Below the pieces are notes generated by a model. That model had not been told where the DNA came from. It ran no database searches and worked only from the letters and a program-made list of their open reading frames with translations. A stretch of DNA of 7,511 nt from Actinomycetota bacterium (GTDB lineage Bacteria; Actinomycetota; Actinomycetes; Acidothermales; Acidothermaceae), in assembly GCA_003134755.1 (NCBI GenBank), contig PLCK01000124.1, positions 1 through 7,511 of the forward strand. The letters run 5' to 3'. Below, in pieces: positions 1-5,405 of this stretch (its first letter is position 1; each line of letters opens with the position of its first letter). The translations under genes were made by a program, and so were the position numbers.

Positions 1-367
1 CATAGAAGGGAGCCAGATGCGGACGTTGGCTCGCGTTGAACCGCCTTTCCTGCTGACGGGCTGCGCCGTCCTTGCTTGGGTCGGTGTGTTGTCGAGCGGA
101 GCCGGAATGGGCAGCCGTCAGGGCCTCTCCGGCTGTTCGGGGGCACGGACAACAGCACCCGTTTTCGCGGAGCTAGCCACTGGTCCGTCGGGCATCGAAG
201 AGCGTGCCCACCGGCCCGTCGCTGCTGTCGCCACGCGGCGCATTGCGTCGTCAACACTGCCCTTGACCGTCAGCCACACACACCGGACCACACTGTGGCA
301 TCTTCGTCACCACGTCCATTGACTCGACCCACTGCTGAGCGGGCATGGCCAATTGCCGGCCATCTAT
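1..367. other. Non-coding stretch downstream of the Ig-repeat gene
   Basis: No convincing gene is visible here. A plus-strand open frame at 17-322 has a purine-rich run (GAAGGGAG) four bases before its ATG and a hydrophobic stretch near its N-terminus. Its remainder is Arg/His/Thr-rich, has no recognisable motif and lacks a strong GC third-position bias, so it is not called. The only structured element is the inverted repeat at 345-363 that follows the stop of the neighbouring minus-strand gene. No tRNA, repeat array or insertion-sequence end was seen. Confidence 0.5.
345..363 (-). terminator. Putative terminator hairpin after the Ig-repeat gene
   Basis: A perfect 6-bp inverted repeat (ATGGCC / GGCCAT, arms 345-350 and 358-363, 7-base loop) begins four bases after the TAA stop of the Ig-repeat gene when read on the minus strand. 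There is no T-run behind it, so it is not a canonical intrinsic terminator. Actinobacterial hairpins without a U-tract are known, and the position right after a stop is the main support. It could instead only stabilise the mRNA 3' end. Confidence 0.42.
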
Positions 368-2359
368 TTAACAGACGACGGCGACGACGGTCCCTGTGCC
401 ACCGGCTCCCGGTGACGGTCCGTAGGACGACGTCTTGACGACCACGATCCGGGTGATAGTGCCGACGATGTCGGACCCCGACTTCGTGACCTTGCTCGTC
501 ACGAGGGTTCCCATGTAACTCGGTACGGAAGTGGGCGGGGAACCACTATTGCCCGGGTTCGCAGTGAAGCTGGCACCGCAGGTCGGTGGGTTGCCGGGTT
601 TGGTAGCGAAACCCTTGAAACCGTTCGGCGCTGCTCCGCCGCTGAGCGAGTTGTTCGACCCCCACTGCGCGCCGAAGAACGTGACCGGCGCCCCCGGCGT
701 CGCACTGGCGTCGCCGACCGCGAACGCGCCGCGGCTCGGGAAGGCATACACGATGGTCGAGGCGCTGTCCGACGAGGCGAGGTAGTAGGCGTCCTGGGCG
801 AACACCGCCTGCACGCTGCCGGGCCCGAGCGGCTGGGCGACGGCTGCGATGTCGCACGCCGCTCGTCCGGCCGAGTCGGTGAGGGCCGTGCAGCTCTGCG
901 CCGCCGCTCCGCTGCCTAGGGTGAACGTGACGCTGCGCCCGGCAATCGCCGGAGAACCGTCGTCCTCCCGGAGCACCGCAGAGGCGTGCATGGTGCCCCC
1001 GTTGGCGATCACCGTGTCACCCGTGTACTGGAGCGACGTCTGCTCGCGCGTGACCGTGAAAGCCTTGGTGTCCGAGCTGGGTTGGCTGCCAGCGTCACCC
1101 GCGAAGGCCGCCGTGACGGTGTAGACGCCGGCCGGATCCTGCGGCGTGATGGTGCAGGATGCCTGGCCGGCCACGCTGGTGACCGCATCGCAGCTCTGCG
1201 ACGCCATGGTGAAGTGCACCGACTTGCCGGCGATCGGCGAGGCGTCGTACTGGCGCGTGAGGGTTGCCGAGACGACGGTCGGATCGTGGAAGTCGCCCGA
1301 CGGCGAGCCGTCGTAGATCAGGGTCGTCCTGGCGCGCTGAACGGTCTGGCTCACTGAGCCGGAGCTCGCGTTGTAGCTGCCGCCGGAGGGCGTGTACGTC
1401 GCCGAGATCATGTGCGCGCCGACCGTGAGATCAGCCGTGATGATCGATGCCTGGCCGGAGCCGTCGAGATTGAGCGGCGACCCGAAGTCGGTCCCGTTGT
1501 CGCTGAACTGGACCGTCCCGACCGGCGTGCCCGCTCCCGGGGCTACCGCGTTCACCTGCACGGTGAACGTGACCGCCTGCCCGAGCTCGGAGGGATTGAG
1601 CGAGGACGTCACGGCGGTCTGGGTGTCCGCCCGCTGCACCGTCTGCCCGCCGGCGAGCGAGCCGTTGCTGTCGAGAGTGTTCGGATTGCTGCTCGTGAAC
1701 GCCGCGGTGACCGGGTGGTTGCCGACCGCGAGGGAGGAGGTGTGTACCGACGCGTGGCCACTCCCGTCGACGTTCTGCGGCCCGTCCAGGGCAGCGCCGT
1801 CGGCTTGGAATTGCACCGTCCCCGCCACGCCGCCCCCGCCCTGCCTGGCGACCGTGGCGGTGAAAGTCACGTCCTGCCGGTAACTCGATGGATTCACCGA
1901 CGACCCGACCCCGGTGCTGCTCGGACTGGCCGGCGGCGGGTTCACATGTTGGCTCGCGCTCGGCGTGACCGGACAGGGACCGCTCGGGCCGACGAGTATC
2001 GCGTAGATCGTATGGTCGCCGAGCGAGAGACTGCTCGTGGTGAAATCCACGGAGTTGTTGTCTTTGAGCACGGCCGGAAACAAAAGGGCCGCCCCCAAAA
2101 CCCCGCCACCCAGACCGTCGAAGAAGGTCACGACCCCCGACGGGGACGGCGGCAGATCCTCCGGGATTCTTGCGGCGGCGAAGAACCGGAAAGTGGCCGG
2201 CTGGCCGACCGTGCTCGGATTGTTCAGCGCCGTCAGCTGGCAATTGGTCGTGGGGCCGCTAGCGGCAGCCGGCGAGGCGAACGGGCCGAAAAACAGTGCG
2301 CTACTGACCAGGGCCCCCACAAGCACGTTCACGTAACCGACCCGAAAATGTTTGGCCAT
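368..2359 (-). CDS. Secreted multi-domain Ig-like repeat protein
   Basis: This encodes a 663-residue exported protein. The ATG at 2359 is chosen because it opens a good signal peptide: MAKHFR, a hydrophobic core at residues 9-28, and a likely cleavage site after ASPAAA near 33. The frame extends upstream to a GTG at 2419, but that would add an Arg-rich stretch before the signal. Five Ig-like (Big_3/Big_3_5 type) domains follow at about 40-139, 147-242, 246-341, 344-437 and 440-538. They carry motifs such as GTVQFxxDG and LxVGxHxxxAxY/F. Domains 4 and 5 each have a Cys pair with 11 residues between (C390/C402, C490/C502), probably disulfides. Residues 543-663 form a separate C-terminal domain with FKGFA, PTCG, PPTSVPSYM and IVVVKT motifs, ending in Cys663. 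There is no sortase motif, membrane anchor or catalytic domain. An extracellular adhesive or matrix role is inference. No Shine-Dalgarno sequence is evident, so leaderless translation is possible. Confidence 0.9.
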   Translation of the reverse strand: MAKHFRVGYVNVLVGALVSSALFFGPFASPAAASGPTTNCQLTALNNPSTVGQPATFRFFAAARIPEDLPPSPSGVVTFFDGLGGGVLGAALLFPAVLKDNNSVDFTTSSLSLGDHTIYAILVGPSGPCPVTPSASQHVNPPPASPSSTGVGSSVNPSSYRQDVTFTATVARQGGGGVAGTVQFQADGAALDGPQNVDGSGHASVHTSSLAVGNHPVTAAFTSSNPNTLDSNGSLAGGQTVQRADTQTAVTSSLNPSELGQAVTFTVQVNAVAPGAGTPVGTVQFSDNGTDFGSPLNLDGSGQASIITADLTVGAHMISATYTPSGGSYNASSGSVSQTVQRARTTLIYDGSPSGDFHDPTVVSATLTRQYDASPIAGKSVHFTMASQSCDAVTSVAGQASCTITPQDPAGVYTVTAAFAGDAGSQPSSDTKAFTVTREQTSLQYTGDTVIANGGTMHASAVLREDDGSPAIAGRSVTFTLGSGAAAQSCTALTDSAGRAACDIAAVAQPLGPGSVQAVFAQDAYYLASSDSASTIVYAFPSRGAFAVGDASATPGAPVTFFGAQWGSNNSLSGGAAPNGFKGFATKPGNPPTCGASFTANPGNSGSPPTSVPSYMGTLVTSKVTKSGSDIVGTITRIVVVKTSSYGPSPGAGGTGTVVAVVC

Positions 2360-2378
2360 GCCGCGGAGTCTCGCGGTG

Positions 2379-2394
2379 TGACGCGCGCGCGTCA
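2379..2394. promoter_or_regulatory. 16-bp perfect palindrome upstream of the Ig-repeat gene
   Basis: TGACGCGCGCGCGTCA is a perfect 16-bp palindrome lying 20 bases before the ATG of the Ig-repeat gene. Its core is a 12-bp alternating purine-pyrimidine run of the kind that can adopt Z-DNA. On the minus strand its upstream edge overlaps TTGACG, a fair -35 hexamer. A 17-base spacer then leads to GAGACT, a weak -10, seven bases before the ATG. That geometry would fit a leaderless transcript and matches the missing ribosome-binding site. It could be an operator, a promoter feature or simply CG-rich sequence. In the rest of the interval 2360-2621 I see only the hairpin at 2588-2609. Confidence 0.4.
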
Positions 2395-2587
2395 ACAGGC
2401 CCCTCACCGACCACCTCACGCGCGGCTCGGCGGCCGCTGCCAGCTGACCACATCGACGCGGCTATCTGTTGCAACGCCACACGCTCGTGGGCGGCATCGA
2501 GGACAACGGGTCGACACGTCGTGCCCGGGTGCATCGCTGCCCGCGCTGGGACCTCCCTCTTCGCGGCATTTGAGGAAGTCGCTGAAC

Positions 2588-2609
2588 CCGCCCCGGGAGA
2601 GCCGGGCGG
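2588..2609 (-). terminator. GC-rich hairpin after the chimeric ORF
   Basis: CCGCCCCGG (2588-2596) can pair with CCGGGCGG (2602-2609) around a 5-base loop with one bulged C. This gives a strong GC stem that starts 12 bases after the TGA of the chimeric minus-strand ORF. No T-run follows. The position supports a natural 3' end for the gene whose C-terminal tail survives just upstream. The base pairing is seen directly; termination is inferred. Confidence 0.38.
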
Positions 2610-2621
2610 CCGGCGACTGTT

Positions 2622-2861
2622 TCACGGCGTGAGGTCGCGGGGCACCGGATCGAGCACTGGGTCTATGCCCTGCAGAATCTCCATGAGCCTCACCGATCCG
2701 GTCCGCACACGCTCGTCCGCGTCTTCCTCGAGGACTCGACATGACCCGATGGCATCACTCAGCTCGCTCGCGTAGATCCTGAGCACTCGGTCGGCCGCGT
2801 CGCTGATGTACTGCTCCGAGTTGTCGTCCGCGGATGCGAGACCGGCTGCGATCACCCTCAA
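2622..2861 (-). pseudogene. Orphan C-terminal coding tail of an unrecognised gene
   Basis: These 79 codons plus a TGA stop are fused in frame behind the IS110 remnant. They do not resemble the Arg-rich C-terminal part that normally follows the transposase SSG motif, and neither of the other two minus-strand frames restores it. The sequence reads like real protein: a predicted amphipathic helix (AADRVLRIYASELSDAI), then DADERVRTGSVRLMEIL, and a Pro-rich end (DPVLDPVPRDLTP). Codon use looks normal for the window, and a GC-rich hairpin follows the stop. I do not recognise the family. The most economical view is that it is the 3' end of a resident gene whose 5' part was lost when the transposase piece was joined to it. 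Confidence 0.5.
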
Positions 2862-2864
2862 GCC

Positions 2865-3140
2865 GCCGGAGAACGCGTCCAATGGTGCGGTGCCATTCCA
2901 GGACGCGAACTTGTGCCGGTCGGTGAAGCGGTGGATGTTACCGACATCAGCGAGGAGCCGGGCCGCCCCAGCGGGCGCGATGCCGTTGACCTGCAGCAGT
3001 GGGGAGCCGCAGGTGGTCACAAGTGCGGTGAGTTCCTTCTTCAGTGTCTTCATCTTCCTGTCGATCGCCTTGAGCTCGACAATCAGCTCGACCACCTGCC
3101 GACGCCTTGTCTTGCTGACCAGGTCACGCTCGTGCGTTTC
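2865..3140 (-). mobile_element. IS110-family transposase remnant (Transposase_20 part only)
   Basis: About 92 codons match the central to C-terminal part of IS110-type transposases, which act with a bridge RNA and leave no terminal inverted repeats. Visible family features in order are ERDLVSKTRRR, ELIVELKAIDRKMK, LLQVNGIAPAGAARLLADVG, HRFTDRHKFASWNGTAP and LDAFSG. A complete protein is usually about 330-430 residues. Here the whole N-terminal DEDD domain is missing: the frame is closed by a TAG at 3180-3182, and upstream DNA matches a different gene. The HRLSRAGN-type segment after SG is also missing. A GTG at 3095 can open a 157-codon frame into the foreign tail, without a good ribosome-binding site. 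The element cannot be mobile. Both junction positions, near 3140-3150 and 2862-2868, are estimates from where similarity to remembered family sequence stops. Confidence 0.8.
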
Positions 3141-3145
3141 CCGGC

Positions 3146-3280
3146 TGTAGCGAAACCGAGGAATCCGCCGAGCGCGGCGCTAAGCACGATTGTCCAGAGG
3201 CCGTTTCGTCAGGCCGCGAGTGGGCCATCCGTCAGATCGTTGATCGTTCGCCGCTCCGATGTGCGCTCGCTTCGTGACAA
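3146..3280 (-). pseudogene. Truncated 5' end of an MFS sugar-porter-like gene
   Basis: On the minus strand a strong ribosome-binding site, GGAGG (3291-3287), lies six bases before a TTG at 3280. The frame reads MSRSERTSERRTINDL and meets a TGA at 3211-3209 (codon 24). The same frame then continues RNGLWTIVLSAALGGFLGF-ATA. This is the start of transmembrane helix 1 of sugar porters, whose usual form is ALGGFLFGFDTAVISG. Compared with that pattern one Phe codon is missing and Asp is Ala. Similarity stops near 3146, where the DNA becomes IS110 transposase in another frame. The gene therefore has a nonsense codon and has lost all but about 45 of the roughly 450-480 codons of a sugar porter. A LacI-type palindrome sits 68-81 bases upstream of the start. 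The MFS assignment rests on one short motif, so it is moderate. Confidence 0.55.
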
Positions 3281-3347
3281 GTTGTACCTCCGAGGACGGT
3301 GCTCTTGACGGGTCGTCGGGTAAGGCAGTCCCCCTGCACACGAGTTC

Positions 3348-3361
3348 AGGAAGCGCTTCCT
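3348..3361. promoter_or_regulatory. LacI-family-type operator palindrome
   Basis: AGGAAGCGCTTCCT is a perfect 14-bp palindrome with the central AAGCGCTT core found in many LacI-family operators. Actinobacterial sugar regulators such as CebR-like proteins use closely related sites. It lies between the end of the ABC operon and the start of the truncated sugar-porter-like gene, 68-81 bases before that start. On the minus strand a perfect TTGACA (3395-3390) lies upstream, but no good -10 is found at 17 bases. The site would fall near the transcription start, as expected for a repressor. No second copy was seen elsewhere in the window, and no LacI gene is present. Confidence 0.65.
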
Positions 3362-3481
3362 CTTGGGGTCACGGATCGCACGGGTGATCTGTCAAACCAC
3401 GACCCGTAATAGCTGAACGGGATGTCACGGACAGAGAAGGCCGTCCGGGTGGGACGTCATGGTGCCGGGGGCTCGCTCTCT

Positions 3482-3529
3482 GTCGGTCGGTTGAACTGTC
3501 GGTCTGTTGAACTGTCGATCGGTTGAACC
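3482..3529. repeat. Three-copy 16-bp tandem repeat
   Basis: Three head-to-tail 16-bp units are visible: GTCGGTCGGTTGAACT, GTCGGTCTGTTGAACT and GTCGATCGGTTGAACC. The second differs from the first at one position and the third at two. The array starts and ends cleanly, with no partial fourth copy on either side. It sits 43 bases beyond the stop of the MalG-type permease gene, in the spacer before the LacI-type palindrome. The unit length is not a multiple of three, in keeping with non-coding DNA. It may be a slippage-derived minisatellite or a cluster of binding sites; the sequence does not decide. Confidence 0.85.
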
Positions 3530-3571
3530 GGGCATTGCGATGGTGGGTTGCTGAAGGTCGAGCTGCTTGGC

Positions 3572-4390
3572 TTAGTCCTTAACCGCGCCGGCTGTGACGC
3601 CGGCGGCGACGTAGCGTTGCGCGACGACGATGAGCACGGTCGCCGGTATTGATGCCACGACTGCGGTGGCCATGATTGCGCTCCATTGCTGGTTGTTGTT
3701 GCCTATGTAGTGGTAGATCCCCAGGGTGATGGGCAAGTGCCTTCCGCCGCCATCTAGGGTGTTAGCGAAGATGAAGTCCGACCATGCCCACAGGAACGCG
3801 AAGAGTGACACGGTCACGATCGAGTTTCGGCTGACCGGTAACACGATGGACCAGAAGCTTCTGAGATAGCCGGCTCCGTCGATTCGGGCCGCTTGAAGCA
3901 ACGATTCGGGAATGCCCGACATGAATGCGGTGAAGATCAGCACTCCGAACGGCACAGCCAGGGTGGAGTCGGCCACGATCAAACCCGGCAACGTGTTGAG
4001 CACTCTGAGGTTGAGGAAGATGGCGTAGAAGCCCATCGCCATGATGATGCCAGGGATCATTTGTGCAATGAGCAGCACGAAACTGAGTGCACCACCGCCG
4101 CGGGGTCGTAACCTGGCGAGCGAGTAGCCTGCTGGTGCCGCCAGGAGCAACGTCAAGGCGACGGTGCCGAACCCGACCACGACGCTTGTGGCGATGTAAG
4201 GTTCCTGCTGGTGCAGCACGGCTCGGTAGCCCTCCAGCGTTCCGGGAACGGGGAACCAGTTCGGAGGCGACTTGCGGATATCCCGGTCGCGCGTGAATGA
4301 CACGTTGACCATCCAATAGACCGGAAAGAGCATGAGGCCGGTCAGCACCAGACCGATTCCTGTCTTGAGCCAAGTCTTCCGTTGGCTCAT
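3572..4390 (-). CDS. Sugar ABC transporter permease, MalG type
   Basis: This 272-residue inner-membrane permease is of the carbohydrate-uptake (CUT1) MalG class. It has about six membrane segments, near residues 9-31, 66-93, 102-126, 134-160, 185-208 and 240-260. The cytoplasmic EAA loop that docks the ATPase is clear as QAARIDGA (166-173) followed by FWSIVLP; the usual first Glu is Gln. Length and layout are normal for the family. The ATG at 4390 overlaps the stop of the upstream permease gene as ATGA, which implies translational coupling. It pairs with that permease to form the membrane channel for the sugar delivered by the binding protein. No ATPase gene follows, so an ATPase encoded elsewhere is presumed. 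The stop is TAA and no clear terminator hairpin was found right after it. Confidence 0.95.
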   Translation of the reverse strand: MSQRKTWLKTGIGLVLTGLMLFPVYWMVNVSFTRDRDIRKSPPNWFPVPGTLEGYRAVLHQQEPYIATSVVVGFGTVALTLLLAAPAGYSLARLRPRGGGALSFVLLIAQMIPGIIMAMGFYAIFLNLRVLNTLPGLIVADSTLAVPFGVLIFTAFMSGIPESLLQAARIDGAGYLRSFWSIVLPVSRNSIVTVSLFAFLWAWSDFIFANTLDGGGRHLPITLGIYHYIGNNNQQWSAIMATAVVASIPATVLIVVAQRYVAAGVTAGAVKD

Positions 4391-5370
4391 GACTCAAGCT
4401 GCTTGCGTTGGATGCGAAAGTAGACGAATCCGAAGATGAGCGTCATGACGATCAACATGTTGGCCACCGCTGCTCCCGGACCGAACGCCGGTAGTAGGTT
4501 GCCGAAGCTCAGCTGGTAGGACCAGGTGGCGAAGGTCGTCGAGGCACCAGCGGGACCACCCCGTGTCATGATCCAGATGATGTCGAAGACCTTCAACGTG
4601 TACACAAGTCCAAGCAGCAACGTGACCGCGGTCACTGGTCGCAGTAGCGGGAAGGTGACGCGCCAGAATCTTTGCCAACCGTTCGCGCCGTCGAGCGCCG
4701 CCGCTTCGTAGATGTCTGGCGAGATTGCTTGCAGGCCGCTGTACATCAGCACCAGGTTGAACGGGATGCCTATCCAGATGTTGGCGATGATGACCGACAC
4801 GAGCGCCCACTTGGGCGCGGTGAGCCAGTTGACCGGCGCGAATCCAAACCTGTGAAGCGCGGAGTTCACGACGCCGGAGTCGCTGTTGAGCATCCACGAC
4901 CACGTCGATGCCGACACGATCAGCGGTAGTAGCCAGGGAACCAAGAACAGGGCCCGGAGCGTCGCGGAGAGTTTGAAGTGCTGAACGAAGAACATCGCCA
5001 GCCCGAGGCCGATCACGAACTGGAACGCGATGGACACCAGGGTGAAGATCAGGGTGTGGAGCAATGCTGGCGTAAACGTCGGGTCACGAATATCGATGCG
5101 GTAGTTCTTCAAGCCGCTGAACGGTGCGTGCCCATGTACGAAGGACCGCACCGTGTAGTTGCGTAGGCTCAGGTCAAGGCTGCGGTACAGCGGATACGCG
5201 TAGAACAAGAGAAGGTAGATCGTGACCGGGGCCAGGAACGCCCACGCCGCCAGCTGACTGGCGGCCGGCTTTCTGCTTCTATCGCGTGCACTGGGTGGAG
5301 GGACGGCCGCTGCCGCCCCTCCACCGTCGCGCTGCGACGGATGGGCTTGTATCCCTGTCGTGTCGCTCAT
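4387..5370 (-). CDS. Sugar ABC transporter permease, MalF type
   Basis: This 327-residue permease is the MalF-class partner of the next gene. Residues 1-40 are a hydrophilic cytoplasmic tail rich in Ala/Pro/Arg. Membrane segments lie near 41-62, 102-127, 137-160, 188-212, 243-267 and 297-319. The EAA loop is canonical: YEAAALDGANGWQRFWRVTFP at 221-241. The motif FDIIWIMTRGGPAGAST in the C-terminal part is typical of sugar permeases. The ATG at 5370 is preferred. The frame stays open to 5586, but that would overlap the binding-protein gene by 180 bases and add a Cys- and Arg-rich stretch unlike the family. The gene begins 35 bases after the binding-protein stop. Its ribosome-binding site is weak (GAAGAT region). 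Confidence 0.95.
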   Translation of the reverse strand: MSDTTGIQAHPSQRDGGGAAAAVPPPSARDRSRKPAASQLAAWAFLAPVTIYLLLFYAYPLYRSLDLSLRNYTVRSFVHGHAPFSGLKNYRIDIRDPTFTPALLHTLIFTLVSIAFQFVIGLGLAMFFVQHFKLSATLRALFLVPWLLPLIVSASTWSWMLNSDSGVVNSALHRFGFAPVNWLTAPKWALVSVIIANIWIGIPFNLVLMYSGLQAISPDIYEAAALDGANGWQRFWRVTFPLLRPVTAVTLLLGLVYTLKVFDIIWIMTRGGPAGASTTFATWSYQLSFGNLLPAFGPGAAVANMLIVMTLIFGFVYFRIQRKQLES

Positions 5371-5383
5371 CCGGTTATCTTCG

Positions 5384-5397
5384 TGGCTGCGCAGCCA
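5384..5397 (-). promoter_or_regulatory. Intercistronic hairpin between binding-protein and permease genes
   Basis: TGGCTGCGCAGCCA is a perfect 14-bp palindrome inside the 35-base gap between the binding-protein stop and the MalF-type start. In RNA it folds as a 5-bp stem with a GCGC loop. Hairpins in this place in sugar-uptake operons commonly protect the 3' end of the abundant binding-protein message or cause partial termination, so that the permeases are made in smaller amounts. There is no T-run, so full termination is unlikely. The role is inferred from position. Confidence 0.4.
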
Positions 5398-5405
5398 GCC
5401 GTCCG

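Noticed and set aside
17..322. Plus-strand open frame of 101 codons with a purine-rich stretch before the ATG
   Set aside because: The frame has no recognisable motif, no strong GC third-position bias and an Arg/His-rich C-terminal half. It is best explained as a chance frame in GC-rich DNA.
1412..2632. Long 406-codon plus-strand frame opposite the Ig-repeat gene
   Set aside because: It is an Arg-rich shadow of a well-supported minus-strand gene with signal peptide and repeated domains; GC-rich antisense frames are commonly open.
3367..3395. TTGACA on the minus strand as a full promoter for the truncated porter gene
   Set aside because: The -35 match is perfect, but the hexamer at 17 bases (GTGACC) is not a -10, so no promoter is called.
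3380..3407. ACGGGT / ACCCGT inverted repeat overlapping the TTGACA near the LacI-type palindrome
   Set aside because: The 6-bp arms with a 16-base gap could be chance in GC-rich DNA. It is not symmetrical enough to call an operator.
3428..3447. CGGAC / GTCCG inverted repeat in the spacer after the permease gene
   Set aside because: The 5-bp arms with a 10-base loop and no T-run are too weak to call a terminator.
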